DNA of 64,000 nucleotides from Thermoanaerobacterium aotearoense (GTDB taxonomy: Bacteria; Bacillota; Thermoanaerobacteria; Thermoanaerobacterales; Thermoanaerobacteraceae), in assembly GCF_009905255.1 (NCBI RefSeq), contig NZ_CP047602.1, positions 1,471,001 through 1,535,000 on the forward strand, in the 5' to 3' direction. The notes beneath the pieces were generated by a model that was given only the letters and a program-made list of their open reading frames with translations, was not told where the DNA came from and ran no database searches. Position numbers and translations under genes: made by a program. The first letter of the stretch is position 1, and every line of letters starts with the position of its first letter. Positions 19,001-28,397 of this stretch are shown here, in pieces.

Positions 19001-20065
19001 TCATATAGTGGACTCATTTATGTAATCTTCTATTGATTTTTTAAATATATGACCATCATATTCTAAAAGTACAATATCATCTTCAAGATTATCAAGCTGA
19101 ATTATATTAATTTTTACGCCAAATTTCGATTCTAAGTAAATCTTATTTCTTTTTTTATTTCCAACTAAAGCTGAAACCGAACGAGGATTGATGTAAATAA
19201 ACACCGTACATTCTTTAATATCGTTATTTTGAAAAAGATGTTTAACAACATCTTTATAAATAGATGACTTTACTAATTCTCCAAATGCTGGATGAAATGG
19301 ACCAGCTACCACATCTTTATTTACATTTATCTCATCTGTAGCTTGTAGTCCTATTCTAATTACATCTATATGATTCTTCTTAAATTTGATGTACAATTCT
19401 TTTGAAATCTCCACTGCATCTTCCAAACTAATAGGCACATACATTCCATTTTTATACATCTTTTCTAAATAAGTGCCTTTCAAAACGAGAGTAGGATAAA
19501 TCCTTACAAACGCAGGCTTCAATGAAATTATCTCATCTGCGGTTTTTAATGTTTTTTGTCTGGTATCCCCAGGCAATCCTACCATAATCTGTAGCCCTAA
19601 TGTAAATCCATACTCTTTTATAAGCTTTGATGCCTTATAAACATCATCAATGCTATGACCTCTATGGCTCTTTAATAGCACCTCATTGTCCAAGCTTTGT
19701 ACTCCCAGTTCTATAATCGAAACATCATACCTTTTTAAATTGTCAAGAATAATCTCATCTATATAATCAGGTCTGGTAGACAATCGAATTGCATCTATGT
19801 TCCCTGAAGCCAAATATTTTTGTGCAATCGACAAAAAATTCTTTTGCATCTCTAATGGTATTCCGGTAAAGCTTCCACCATAAAAGGAAACCTCAACGTG
19901 AGCATCTTTCGGAATAGTCTTCAAATAATCTTCGATAGTTTTCTCTACGTATCCCTCATTTACTTCCGATTTCAAACCAGTTATCTCATCTTGATTGCAA
20001 AAAACACATTTATGAGGGCATCCTAAATGAGGAACAAAAATCGGTATAATGTAAATATCTTTCAT
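19001..20065 (-). CDS. Elp3-like radical-SAM protein without acetyltransferase domain
   Basis: A 354-aa protein with the radical-SAM cysteine cluster in HLGCPHKCVFCNQ near residue 16 (C-x3-C-x2-C), then SFYGGSFTGIP, LSTRPDYID and IELGVQSLDNEVL, which match the Elp3 radical-SAM core (COG1243-like). The C-terminal GNAT acetyltransferase domain of true Elp3 is missing; about 100 residues of unrecognised sequence take its place. The substrate is unknown. Its ATG overlaps the rnc stop codon as ATGA, so it is translationally coupled to RNase III, which may hint at an RNA substrate. Confidence 0.85.
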   Translation of the reverse strand: MKDIYIIPIFVPHLGCPHKCVFCNQDEITGLKSEVNEGYVEKTIEDYLKTIPKDAHVEVSFYGGSFTGIPLEMQKNFLSIAQKYLASGNIDAIRLSTRPDYIDEIILDNLKRYDVSIIELGVQSLDNEVLLKSHRGHSIDDVYKASKLIKEYGFTLGLQIMVGLPGDTRQKTLKTADEIISLKPAFVRIYPTLVLKGTYLEKMYKNGMYVPISLEDAVEISKELYIKFKKNHIDVIRIGLQATDEINVNKDVVAGPFHPAFGELVKSSIYKDVVKHLFQNNDIKECTVFIYINPRSVSALVGNKKRNKIYLESKFGVKINIIQLDNLEDDIVLLEYDGHIFKKSIEDYINESTI

Positions 20066-20760
20066 ATTAACCCCATCTTGCTTAAAGCTTCCATTGCTGC
20101 ATATTGCTCAGCTTCTTTTTTACTTCTTCCCTTTCCTCTACCAAGTCTGTTTTCACCGACAAAAACTTCTATTACAAACATTTTATTGTGATCAGGCCCA
20201 TATTCATCTATTAATCTATAAATCACTCTTTCTGAGCCCATCTTTTGTGTTACTTCTTGCAACTTTGTCTTATAATCGCGATATATTAATCCACTTAACA
20301 CTTCGTTTATAATTTTCTCAAAGAGCCTTAATACAACTTCACTCACGGTTTTAAGGTCCGAATCCAGGTAAACTGCCGCTATTAATGCTTCCATCGCATC
20401 TGCAAGGATAGAATCCCTGTTGCGGCCACCTGTCATCTCTTCACCTCTACCTATATTTAAATATTTGCCAATCTCTATCTCTCTCGCACATCGAGCAAGT
20501 GAAGGCTCACAGACTATTTCGGCTCTGTACTTTGACAAATAGCCTTCTTCCAAATCAGTCCTATTTTTATATAAGTATTCACTTATTACAATGCTTAATA
20601 CAGAATCGCCTAAAAATTCCAACCTTTCATTGCTGCTTAAAAAGTTTTTGCTTTCATTTGCCCATGAACTATGTGTTAAAGCATTTTTAAGCAATTTTTT
20701 ATTATTAAAAGTGTAACCAATATTTTTTTCTAAATTTTCATATCTATCGCTTAACTCCAT
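20062..20760 (-). CDS. rnc: Ribonuclease III
   Basis: Double-strand-specific endonuclease for rRNA processing and mRNA turnover. The signature is NERLEFLGDSVLSIVISEYLY, and DAMEALIAAVYLD supplies the second metal-binding pair. A C-terminal dsRNA-binding domain (about residues 160-230) ends the 232-aa protein. It lies 14 bases downstream of fabF and is likely transcribed from the fapR-fab operon. Its stop overlaps the start of the radical-SAM gene. Confidence 0.98.
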   Translation of the reverse strand: MELSDRYENLEKNIGYTFNNKKLLKNALTHSSWANESKNFLSSNERLEFLGDSVLSIVISEYLYKNRTDLEEGYLSKYRAEIVCEPSLARCAREIEIGKYLNIGRGEEMTGGRNRDSILADAMEALIAAVYLDSDLKTVSEVVLRLFEKIINEVLSGLIYRDYKTKLQEVTQKMGSERVIYRLIDEYGPDHNKMFVIEVFVGENRLGRGKGRSKKEAEQYAAMEALSKMGLI

Positions 20761-20773
20761 GATTGTGCCTCTT

Positions 20774-22003
20774 TCAATATTTTTTAAACACTAATGAAGC
20801 ATTGTGTCCTCCAAAGCCAAAAGAATTTGACAAAGCATAATTTATATCCATCTTTAAAGCTTTATTTGGAACATAATCCAAATCACATTCAGGATCTGGA
20901 GTCTCATAATTGATAGTAGGCGGAACAATTCCATTTTTTATAGCAAGTATTGTAGCCACAGCTTCCACAGCCCCTGATGCTCCAAGCATATGTCCTGTCA
21001 TAGACTTGGTAGAACTGATTTTTAATTTATAAGCATGTTCTCCAAATACGTTTTTAATAGCCATAGTCTCATATTTATCGTTGTACTCTGTAGAAGTCCC
21101 GTGTGCGTTTATATAATCAATATCATCCGGCGTAATACCAGCATCTTTTAATGCAAGCTTCATCGCTCTTGCTGCTCCTTCACCCAAAGGTGCAGGTGCG
21201 GTTATATGATATGCATCGGCAGTAGCACCATAACCCACAATCTCACAGTATATTTTAGCACCTCTTTTTAGCGCATGATCTAATGACTCGAGGACAAGTG
21301 TAGCCGAACCTTCCCCCATTATAAATCCATCTCTATTAGCATCAAAAGGTCTGCATGCATTCTTAGGGTCTTCATTTGTTGACATCGCCTTCATTGAGCA
21401 AAATCCCGCAATTGCCAAAGGTGTTATTGCAGCTTCACTGCCGCCAGTAACAATTACATCCGCATCACCGCGTTCAATTACTTTAAATGCATCACCTATC
21501 GCATTGGAGCTTGATGCACATGCGTTGACTATCGTTTCATTGTGTCCTTTAAGTCCGAAAGTAATCGATATAAGCCCTGCTGCCATATCTGCTATCATCA
21601 TTGGAACAAAAAAAGGGCTTACTCTTCCTGGACCTTTCTCCCTTAAAATATTCTGTTGATTTTCTAATGTTTCTATTCCACCTATTCCTGAGCCATACAC
21701 AACGCCTATTCTATCCAAATCTTCACTGGCAAGATCAAGTCCTGAATCCGCTAAAGCTATTTTCGCAGATGCCAAAGCAAACTGAGTAAATCTGTCCATT
21801 CTCTTGGCTTCTTTTTTATCAATATATTCTGTCGGTTCAAAATCTTTTACTTCTGCCGCCAGTTTCGTTGGATAAGCTGAAACATCAAATCTGGAAATTC
21901 TATCAATCCCAGACTTCCCATTTATGAGAGAATTCCATAAATCATCAATATTATTGCCTATTGGAGTTATGGCTCCTATACCCGTTATTACAACCCTGTT
22001 CAT
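20774..22003 (-). CDS. fabF: 3-oxoacyl-ACP synthase II (FabF)
   Basis: Elongating condensing enzyme of type II fatty acid synthesis. The catalytic cysteine is in [12 protein letters not shown], and the two histidines are in [11 protein letters not shown] and [13 protein letters not shown]. The length is 409 aa. The ATG has a GGAGG site. It follows acpP across a 57-base gap holding a strong hairpin, which could make FabF less abundant than ACP. Confidence 0.98.
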   Translation of the reverse strand: MNRVVITGIGAITPIGNNIDDLWNSLINGKSGIDRISRFDVSAYPTKLAAEVKDFEPTEYIDKKEAKRMDRFTQFALASAKIALADSGLDLASEDLDRIGVVYGSGIGGIETLENQQNILREKGPGRVSPFFVPMMIADMAAGLISITFGLKGHNETIVNACASSSNAIGDAFKVIERGDADVIVTGGSEAAITPLAIAGFCSMKAMSTNEDPKNACRPFDANRDGFIMGEGSATLVLESLDHALKRGAKIYCEIVGYGATADAYHITAPAPLGEGAARAMKLALKDAGITPDDIDYINAHGTSTEYNDKYETMAIKNVFGEHAYKLKISSTKSMTGHMLGASGAVEAVATILAIKNGIVPPTINYETPDPECDLDYVPNKALKMDINYALSNSFGFGGHNASLVFKKY

Positions 22004-22031
22004 AGATAATCCTCCATCAAATAATTATCTA

Positions 22032-22059
22032 ATTAAGTCCCGCAATTGCGGGACTTAAT
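22032..22059 (-). terminator. Perfect hairpin between acpP and fabF (partial terminator)
   Basis: A 28-base perfect palindrome, ATTAAGTCCCGCAA with its complement, starts two bases after the acpP stop codon. The GC-rich core is at 22037-22053. There is no long U-tract after it on the minus strand, so it is more likely a partial terminator or an mRNA-end stabiliser than a full stop. The result would be ACP mRNA in excess of fabF-rnc mRNA. Confidence 0.65.
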
Positions 22060-22060
22060 A

Positions 22061-22291
22061 TTATTTTTCAAGATTTTTTAAATATTCTACTACATCACCA
22101 ACTGTCTTAATTTTTTCTGCATCTTCATCAGGAATTTCAACATCAAATTCTTCCTCAAGCGCCATGATTAATTCAACTATATCGAGTGAATCTGCTCCAA
22201 GATCATCTATAAAAGATGATTCCATAGTGACTTCTTCTGGATCTACTCCTAATTGTTCAACGATTATGTCCCTAATTTTTTCAAACTCCAT
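22061..22291 (-). CDS. acpP: Acyl carrier protein
   Basis: Acidic 76-aa carrier whose serine in [13 protein letters not shown] receives 4'-phosphopantetheine. The start is ATG 22291, with GAGGAGGTGA upstream; an in-frame GTG three codons earlier lies inside that site. It is placed between fabG and fabF in the fab operon and is followed by a hairpin that could raise its relative abundance. Confidence 0.98.
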   Translation of the reverse strand: MEFEKIRDIIVEQLGVDPEEVTMESSFIDDLGADSLDIVELIMALEEEFDVEIPDEDAEKIKTVGDVVEYLKNLEK

Positions 22292-22331
22292 AAAGTTCAC
22301 CTCCTCTCAAAGCACCCATATTAGAATAATA

Positions 22332-23075
22332 TTACATTACCATTCCTCCGTCAACATTGATTACCTGTCCTGTAATATAATCTGAAGCATTGCTGGCAAG
22401 AAAAGACACTACATTTGCTATATCCTGTGGTTTTCCTGCTCTTTTTAATGGTATGGAATCCAACATTGACGATTTTACTGTTTCACTTAATACCTCTGTC
22501 ATATCCGTTTCTATAAAACCAGGCGCAATAGCATTAACAGTTATTCCTCTGGATGCTAATTCCTTAGCTAAAGATTTCGTTAAACCTATAATTCCAGCTT
22601 TAGACGCTGCATAATTGGATTGGCCTGCATTTCCAATCACACCCACTACCGAAGATATATTTATGATTTTTCCTTTTCTTCTTTTTATCATATACTTAGA
22701 AACAAATTTTATTACATTAAAAGTTCCTTTTAAATTGACATCTATAACATCATCCCAGTCATCTTCGGACATTCTAAGTATAAGGTTATCTTTTGTTATT
22801 CCAGCATTATTTACAACAACATCGATATTGCCAAACATATCGATTATGTCATTGACCATTTTTTCAACTTCATTATAATTTGAAATATCACATTTTAAAG
22901 CACAAGATTCAACACCAAACTTTTTAGCTTCTTCAACAGTTTCTAAAGCATCTTTCGAACTTTTTGAATAATTAATTACAACATTATACCCGTCTTCCGC
23001 TAACTTTAAGGCGATAGCTTTCCCTATACCTCTTCCTCCACCCGTCACTAATGCCGTTTTAGTTTCCCTACCCAT
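22332..23075 (-). CDS. fabG: 3-oxoacyl-ACP reductase (FabG)
   Basis: NADPH-dependent short-chain dehydrogenase that reduces 3-oxoacyl-ACP. It has the TGGGRGIGKAIA nucleotide-binding motif near the N terminus, NNAG, the catalytic Ser in ISSVVG and YAASKAG with the Tyr and Lys. The length is 247 aa. Its ATG immediately follows the fabD stop codon, and its ribosome site lies within the end of fabD. Confidence 0.97.
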   Translation of the reverse strand: MGRETKTALVTGGGRGIGKAIALKLAEDGYNVVINYSKSSKDALETVEEAKKFGVESCALKCDISNYNEVEKMVNDIIDMFGNIDVVVNNAGITKDNLILRMSEDDWDDVIDVNLKGTFNVIKFVSKYMIKRRKGKIINISSVVGVIGNAGQSNYAASKAGIIGLTKSLAKELASRGITVNAIAPGFIETDMTEVLSETVKSSMLDSIPLKRAGKPQDIANVVSFLASNASDYITGQVINVDGGMVM

Positions 23076-24008
23076 TCAGTTTACCTCCAAGCTGGATAAA
23101 AGTTTATCAAGTGAACTCATGTCTTCGAAATTGAGGGCTTTTTTTGTCTTATCTATTCGCTTCATAAATCCAGTAAGTGTTTTTCCTGGTCCTATTTCAA
23201 TGAAAACTTCAACTTGATCATCAATCATCTTTCTTACTGATTGTTCCCATAAAACAGGGCTACTTACTTGCTTCACTAATGTCTTTTTAACTTCGTCAAT
23301 TTTAAGGTAATCTGCAGTAACATTAGTAATGACAGGGACTGACATATCAAATATGGGAACCTGCTTTAAATCTTCTTCTAATTTAATGCCTGCACCTTTA
23401 AGCATGCTGCAATGAAATGGTGCACTAACAGACAACATGACTGCCTTTTTTGCTCCTTTTTCTTTAGCAAGTTCTACAGCTTTTTCTAAAGCTTTAATTT
23501 CACCTGCAATCGACAATTGCCCTGGGCAATTGTAATTAGCTGGTTCAACAACACCAAATTCTCTCACATTATAGCATATATTCTCCACCACTTCGTTGTC
23601 AAGTCCTATTATCGCTGCCATTCCTCCTATGCCTATTGGAACAGCATTTTGCATGTATTCTCCCCTTTTTTTCACAAGCTTCACTGCATCTTTAAAAGAT
23701 AATACACCTGAATATACAAGAGAACTGTATTCACCTAAGCTTAAGCCAGCCGTCACATCTGCTTTCAGCCCTCTTTTTGATAGCACTTTAGTCAATGCAA
23801 TACTTACCGTCAATATGGCAGGTTGTGTATTTTCTGTCTTCATTAATTCTTCATCAGGACCTTCAAAACACAGCTTAGTGATATCGTATTTTAATGCATC
23901 ATTTGCCTCTTCAAAAACTTCTCTTGCTTCAGCAAAATTTTCATATATTTCTCTACCCATTCCTGCATATTGCGCACCTTGTCCTGGATATATAAATGCA
24001 ATTTTCAT
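23076..24008 (-). CDS. fabD: Malonyl-CoA:ACP transacylase (FabD)
   Basis: Loads malonyl groups onto ACP. The N-terminal IYPGQGAQYAGMG and the nucleophile motif GLSLGEYSSLVYSG are diagnostic; the catalytic His lies in APFHCSML. The length of 310 aa is normal. It overlaps fabK by four bases (ATGA) and abuts fabG, consistent with a tightly packed operon. Confidence 0.97.
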   Translation of the reverse strand: MKIAFIYPGQGAQYAGMGREIYENFAEAREVFEEANDALKYDITKLCFEGPDEELMKTENTQPAILTVSIALTKVLSKRGLKADVTAGLSLGEYSSLVYSGVLSFKDAVKLVKKRGEYMQNAVPIGIGGMAAIIGLDNEVVENICYNVREFGVVEPANYNCPGQLSIAGEIKALEKAVELAKEKGAKKAVMLSVSAPFHCSMLKGAGIKLEEDLKQVPIFDMSVPVITNVTADYLKIDEVKKTLVKQVSSPVLWEQSVRKMIDDQVEVFIEIGPGKTLTGFMKRIDKTKKALNFEDMSSLDKLLSSLEVN

Positions 24009-24952
24009 CTTTTAAAGCCTCCATATAAACTTACAATAATTTTCTCAGCATCATTAAACAAATCCTCAATTATTGCTTTGGCAGGCTTAATATCGTTTAT
24101 AAGACCGGATATTTGACCAGCCATAACAGAGCCATTCAAAACATCCCCGTATACAACTGCATCTCTTAGCTTTCCTGCACCTAACTGTTCCAGCTCCTCT
24201 TTTGAAGCTCCGTTTTGCTCTGCTTTTTCAAACTCTCTTGTAAGATGATTTTTTAAAGATCTTACAGGATGTCCTGTAGTTCTGCCAGTCACAACCGCAT
24301 CTCTGTCCTTAGCATTTATTATGTACTCCTTATATTTTTCATTTGCTGTACACTCCGTACAACACACAAATCGCGTGCCCAACTGAACACCTTGAGCTCC
24401 AAGGCAAAAAGCTGCAGCAACACCTCTTCCATCGCCAATGCCACCTGCAGCTATGACAGGTATACTCACTGCATCGACAACTTGAGGCACCAAAGCCATA
24501 GTAGTAAGCTCACCTATATGTCCACCTGATTCTGTTCCTTCTGCTATAACTGCATCAACTCCAATTGATTCCATTCTTTTAGCCAATGCAACAGATGGAA
24601 CAACCGGCACGACTTTTGTATTATTTTCTTTCAACCTGTTTATATATTTGCCTGGATTTCCGGCACCTGTAGTAATCACACTTACTTTTTCTTCTATCAC
24701 AACATCCATGACTTCATCGACAAATGGCGACATTAACATTACATTAACACCAAAAGGTCTATCAGTCAACTCTCTCGCTTTTCTTATTTGTTCTTTGACA
24801 AAACTGGCAGGTGCATTTCCTGCACCGATAATGCCAAGCCCGCCAGCATTCGAAACCGCAGCAGCCAATTCTGCTGTTGCAACCCAAGCCATTCCACCTT
24901 GAAATATAGGATATTCCAAGCCAAACAAATCAGTAATCTGCGTCTTTATCAT
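24005..24952 (-). CDS. fabK: Enoyl-ACP reductase II (FabK)
   Basis: FMN-dependent TIM-barrel enoyl-ACP reductase, unrelated to FabI. The N terminus YPIFQGGMAWVATAELAAAVSNAG and later IPVIAAGGIGDGRG and LGAQGVQLGTRF match FabK and nitronate-monooxygenase-like flavoproteins; the operon context favours FabK. The length is 315 aa. No fabI is present in this window. FabK-type reductases are resistant to triclosan in other species. Confidence 0.93.
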   Translation of the reverse strand: MIKTQITDLFGLEYPIFQGGMAWVATAELAAAVSNAGGLGIIGAGNAPASFVKEQIRKARELTDRPFGVNVMLMSPFVDEVMDVVIEEKVSVITTGAGNPGKYINRLKENNTKVVPVVPSVALAKRMESIGVDAVIAEGTESGGHIGELTTMALVPQVVDAVSIPVIAAGGIGDGRGVAAAFCLGAQGVQLGTRFVCCTECTANEKYKEYIINAKDRDAVVTGRTTGHPVRSLKNHLTREFEKAEQNGASKEELEQLGAGKLRDAVVYGDVLNGSVMAGQISGLINDIKPAKAIIEDLFNDAEKIIVSLYGGFKR

Positions 24953-24962
24953 GTTCTCACTC

Positions 24963-25964
24963 CTATCTTACCCACTTTATCACAGTAGAGCCCCATGTTA
25001 AGCCGGCTCCAAAGGCAACCATCAAAATTATGTCTCCATCTTTTATTTTACCAGCTTTTAAAGCCTCATCTAAAGCGACAATAACAGAAGCTGCAGACAT
25101 ATTCCCGTACTTATCCAAGTTGATAAAAACTTTTTCTCTTGATAGTTTCAGCTTTTTCATTGCTGCATCTATTATTCTAATATTTGCTTGATGCGGTATA
25201 AAAAGATCTACATCTTCAGGTTTCAATCCACATCTATTTAAAACTTCTACAGTTGCTGTATTCATGACGTTGACCGCAAATTTAAAAACTTCCTGTCCAT
25301 TCATGTGAATTGTATGCAATTTGTTTTTTACAGTATCTTCGCTTGCTGGCATTCGCGAGCCACCAGCCGGCATGTATAAATGCATTCCTCCATTTCCATC
25401 AGCTCCAATGACATTATCTAAAATTCCATATCCTTCTTTAACTGGACCAACTATAGCAGCCCCTGCTCCATCACCAAATAGCACACAAGTGTTTCTGTCT
25501 TCCCAATTCGTTATTTTTGACAGCACATCTGCCGCAATTACGAGAACAGTCTTATATGTACCACTTTCTACAAACTGTTTTGCTATAGAAAGACCATATA
25601 TAAATCCAGAACATCCTACTTCTATGTCAAAAGCTGCTGCTTTTGTAGCTTTAATATTTGCTTGTACAAGACAAGCAGTAGAAGGGAAATTCATATCTGG
25701 AACGACAGTTGCAACGATAATCAAATCTATTTCTGAAGCTTCTATTCCAGCATCTTCAATAGCCTTTTTTGCCGCTTCAGTTGCCATATAAGACGTAGTC
25801 ATTGATTGTGGTGCAATGCGTCTTTCTTTTATTCCCGTTCTTGTTACAATCCATTCATCTGAAGTATCCACCATCTTCTCCAGATCTTTATTGGTTAACT
25901 TATTTTCTGGGACAAAACTTCCCGTTCCTAAAATTCCAGCTTTAAAATCTCTATTTTGCAGCAC
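24963..25964 (-). CDS. fabH: 3-oxoacyl-ACP synthase III (FabH)
   Basis: Initiates fatty acid synthesis by condensing acyl-CoA with malonyl-ACP. The catalytic triad is visible: Cys in [10 protein letters not shown], His in PHQANIRI and Asn in YGNMSAAS. The length is 333 aa from GTG 25964. That start overlaps the end of plsX by 14 bases and uses a GGAG site inside plsX. The acyl-CoA preference (straight or branched) cannot be told from the sequence alone. Confidence 0.96.
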   Translation of the reverse strand: MLQNRDFKAGILGTGSFVPENKLTNKDLEKMVDTSDEWIVTRTGIKERRIAPQSMTTSYMATEAAKKAIEDAGIEASEIDLIIVATVVPDMNFPSTACLVQANIKATKAAAFDIEVGCSGFIYGLSIAKQFVESGTYKTVLVIAADVLSKITNWEDRNTCVLFGDGAGAAIVGPVKEGYGILDNVIGADGNGGMHLYMPAGGSRMPASEDTVKNKLHTIHMNGQEVFKFAVNVMNTATVEVLNRCGLKPEDVDLFIPHQANIRIIDAAMKKLKLSREKVFINLDKYGNMSAASVIVALDEALKAGKIKDGDIILMVAFGAGLTWGSTVIKWVR

Positions 25965-26952
25965 TTATATCATCTCCAATCAATTCTATTTCCCTCTGGA
26001 TGTGCGATATAACATCCATTTCCACAATGGTTTTAGCCTGTCTTATAGCATTAAAAATTGCTTTTTCTTTCGAACTTCCATGAGCTTTGATAACAGGTTT
26101 CTTTATGCCAAGAAGCGGAGCACCACCGTATTCAGTGTAATCCATTTTCTTAACTATGTTTTTTAGAGCGCCGTAAATTAACATCGCGCCTAATTTAGTA
26201 AATATATTCTTTTGAAGCTCCTGCTTTAACAGGGATGATATTACAGACGCAGTCCCTTCCATCGACTTTAAGATGGCATTTCCAACGAATCCATCACATG
26301 TTACAACGTCTGCTACACCATACGCAATGTCTCTGCCCTCTACATTTCCAATGAAATTTAAATGAGAATTTTTTATTAAATCGTAAACTTGTTTTGTAAG
26401 CTCATTTCCCTTTTCTTCTTCAGCGCCAATATTAAACAATCCAATTTTGGGATTGTCGACATTAAGCATTTTTTGCGCATATACACTTCCCATTATGGCA
26501 AACTGGAACAAATTTATCGGTTTGCAATCTGTGTTTGAGCCGGCATCAAGTAAAATCGTTGCACCATTCAAAGTTGGCAATATTGGCGCCAAAGCAGGTC
26601 TGTCTATTCCTTTGATCCTTCCAATATTAAAAAGTGAACCTGCCATTAAAGCACCCGTATTGCCTGCTGACAAAAAAGCATCCACTTCATCCCTTTTAAG
26701 CATTTCAATGCCAACAGCCATAGAAGAATCTTTCTTCTTCCTTATCGCGGCTACAGGTGGTTCATTGTTTGTAATTACATCTTTTGCATGTACAATAGTC
26801 AAACCATCTTTTTCCCTTACATATTTATCTAATTGCTCTTTGTTTCCAACCAAAATTATTTCTATATCGAAACTATCTAAAGCCTTTTCAACGCCTTTTA
26901 TAATCTCTCGCGGTGCATAATCTCCTCCCATAGCATCAACCGCTATTTTCAA
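25951..26952 (-). CDS. plsX: Phosphate acyltransferase PlsX
   Basis: Converts acyl-ACP to acyl-phosphate, the donor for PlsY in phospholipid synthesis. It begins [14 protein letters not shown] from a TTG start, with AAAGGAGGTG upstream, and has the typical 333-aa length. The TTG overlaps the fapR stop as TTGA. The fapR-plsX pairing is conserved, and the family is regulated by FapR in response to malonyl-CoA. Confidence 0.96.
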   Translation of the reverse strand: MKIAVDAMGGDYAPREIIKGVEKALDSFDIEIILVGNKEQLDKYVREKDGLTIVHAKDVITNNEPPVAAIRKKKDSSMAVGIEMLKRDEVDAFLSAGNTGALMAGSLFNIGRIKGIDRPALAPILPTLNGATILLDAGSNTDCKPINLFQFAIMGSVYAQKMLNVDNPKIGLFNIGAEEEKGNELTKQVYDLIKNSHLNFIGNVEGRDIAYGVADVVTCDGFVGNAILKSMEGTASVISSLLKQELQKNIFTKLGAMLIYGALKNIVKKMDYTEYGGAPLLGIKKPVIKAHGSSKEKAIFNAIRQAKTIVEMDVISHIQREIELIGDDISAAK

Positions 26953-27539
26953 GGTTGTTGCACCTCCTTTTCGGTACTATCGCTTTCTAAAGACACTAAT
27001 ATGAATTTACCTCTGAACACTTCTCTATCTTTCACTTTAATCATAACCCATACAAAATATTTATTTCCTCTTTTTCTGGTTACTTCTGCTTTTGCGACAA
27101 GCCTATCCCCTATCTTGACTGGATATTTATACTTTATATTTGCAACACCTATCAACGCAGCCTCAGCATCGATAACAGATATCGCCAATGACTCTGCTTG
27201 TGAATATATGTAATGTCCCCTTATAATTTTTGTCTTTAAAAAAGCCATTTCAGGCGTAGGCTCGAAAACAGATATTCCACTTTTTCCTAACTCTAAATCG
27301 ATAAGTTCACCTACTATTTCGCTGCCTACTATTGCTTTTACCTTGTTATAATTTTTTTCAGCTACGTTCTTTATTCTTTCTCTAAGCTCTGGAATGCCTA
27401 ATTCCATTCTATCCAGCCTTATCGTCTGAACGCTAACCGAAAACAAATCAGCTAACTCATCATCTGTGTAAAATGGATATTTTTCGATTTCAATTTTTAA
27501 CTTTTTTAATCTATCTCTTTTACTAAGCTTCGTGGCCAC
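26949..27539 (-). CDS. fapR: FapR, malonyl-CoA-responsive repressor of lipid synthesis
   Basis: A 196-aa protein with an N-terminal helix-turn-helix ([25 protein letters not shown], residues about 25-49) and a hot-dog-fold effector domain (about residues 75-190). In the family malonyl-CoA binding releases FapR from DNA. It starts at GTG 27539 and leads the plsX-fabH-fabK-fabD-fabG-acpP-fabF operon. A 17-bp palindrome is centred on its predicted transcription start, so autorepression of the whole operon is likely. Confidence 0.93.
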   Translation of the reverse strand: MATKLSKRDRLKKLKIEIEKYPFYTDDELADLFSVSVQTIRLDRMELGIPELRERIKNVAEKNYNKVKAIVGSEIVGELIDLELGKSGISVFEPTPEMAFLKTKIIRGHYIYSQAESLAISVIDAEAALIGVANIKYKYPVKIGDRLVAKAEVTRKRGNKYFVWVMIKVKDREVFRGKFILVSLESDSTEKEVQQP

Positions 27540-27566
27540 ATTATCAGCTCCAAATATAAGTTGTTT

Positions 27567-27583
27567 TTATGACTTACTCATAA
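27567..27583. promoter_or_regulatory. Candidate FapR operator (17-bp inverted repeat)
   Basis: TTATGAGTAAGTCATAA on the minus strand has six-base arms that are exact complements around a five-base centre. It abuts the predicted -10 box of fapR and is centred near the predicted transcription start. Its length, symmetry and position fit FapR autoregulation in other Firmicutes. I infer the assignment; the exact recognition sequence in this lineage is not known to me. Confidence 0.6.
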
Positions 27584-27612
27584 TTATAAATTACGCCATA
27601 CACAAAAGTCAA
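27583..27612 (-). promoter_or_regulatory. Predicted sigma-A promoter of the fapR-fab operon
   Basis: TTGACT, 18 bases and TATAAT on the minus strand, starting right after the rpmF terminator. The start site would fall near 27575, inside the palindrome at 27567-27583. A separate promoter plus the terminator upstream makes fapR-fabF-rnc its own transcription unit. Confidence 0.72.
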
Positions 27613-27655
27613 GAAATAAAAAAGAAAAGTAATAGAGAAAACTCCATTACTTTTC
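27612..27655 (-). terminator. Rho-independent terminator after rpmF
   Basis: Ten-base arms (27624-27633 and 27646-27655) pair perfectly, extended by three more pairs after one mismatch. A TTTTTTATTT tract follows on the minus strand. The upstream arm contains the rpmF stop codon. It separates yceD-rpmF from fapR. Confidence 0.85.
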
Positions 27656-27829
27656 TTCCACTTTCAATACCTCTTTACCATCGTAATAACCACAGCTTAA
27701 ACAAACTCTGTGGGGCAATTTTGGTTCGTGACATTGTGGGCACAAAACATAAGCAGGTACAGCTAAACTATGGCTATGCCTTCTTTTATCTCTTCTTGCC
27801 TTAGATGTTCTACGTTTTGGAACTGGCAT
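27647..27829 (-). CDS. rpmF: 50S ribosomal protein L32
   Basis: A 60-aa basic protein beginning [17 protein letters not shown]. It has two CxxC pairs, CPQC and CLSC, so this is the zinc-binding form. The start is ATG 27829 with GGAGGTG upstream; an earlier in-frame ATG overlaps that site. It is four codons' distance from yceD, the usual neighbour, and ends in a strong terminator. Confidence 0.98.
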   Translation of the reverse strand: MPVPKRRTSKARRDKRRHSHSLAVPAYVLCPQCHEPKLPHRVCLSCGYYDGKEVLKVEEK

Positions 27830-27841
27830 ATTATACACCTC

Positions 27842-28333
27842 CTACATCTTCTGCAGTAATTTATTCAAAACTGAAAGGCGTGGATCAATTTCTTTTATTT
27901 GGCAATCGCATTTTTCATGATTAAGATTTTTACCACAAGTAGGACATAGACCCTTGCAATCATTCGAGCAAATGAACTTCATCGGAAGAGAAAGTTCCAC
28001 ATTTTCAATCACAATTTTCGTCAAATCAAGCTTTTCATCTTCCACTTCACCTGAAAATTCATCGTCAGACTCGTTTACTACTTCGTCAATAGGTATTACG
28101 AACTCATACTCAAATTCGTCAAGGCACCTATCGCATGTTACTTTAATAGCCCCGCGTGCTAAAAGTTTTAAAACTATTCCTTCACTATCGTATGTTATGC
28201 TTCCAGTTACGCTAATAGGCTTTATAACTACGTATCTATTGCTATTTGCCTCAAGAACACTCAGATTTTCTACGTAGTTGACTTCGATGCTGCGGCCCCT
28301 ATGTCCTTTAATTTTTGATAAATCAATTTTCAT
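27842..28333 (-). CDS. yceD: YceD/DUF177 protein
   Basis: A 163-aa acidic protein of the DUF177 family (YlbN in Bacillus), almost always found directly before rpmF. The central acidic stretch VNESDDEFSGEVEDEKLDL precedes a cysteine-rich C terminus (CSNDC, CPTC, CDC) that looks able to bind zinc. The plant homologue is linked to 23S rRNA processing; the bacterial role is less certain. A consensus promoter lies directly upstream. Confidence 0.9.
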   Translation of the reverse strand: MKIDLSKIKGHRGRSIEVNYVENLSVLEANSNRYVVIKPISVTGSITYDSEGIVLKLLARGAIKVTCDRCLDEFEYEFVIPIDEVVNESDDEFSGEVEDEKLDLTKIVIENVELSLPMKFICSNDCKGLCPTCGKNLNHEKCDCQIKEIDPRLSVLNKLLQKM

Positions 28334-28363
28334 TTTCTCACCCCAATATAATTGCCAAAATTA

Positions 28364-28392
28364 ATTATACTAATGGGGTAAACATTTGTCAA
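28364..28392 (-). promoter_or_regulatory. Consensus sigma-A promoter of yceD-rpmF
   Basis: TTGACA, 17 bases and TATAAT on the minus strand: exact consensus boxes at optimal spacing. The start is predicted near 28357, about 24 bases before the yceD ATG. It sits in the 63-base gap after ackA. Confidence 0.87.
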
Positions 28393-28397
28393 GAATG

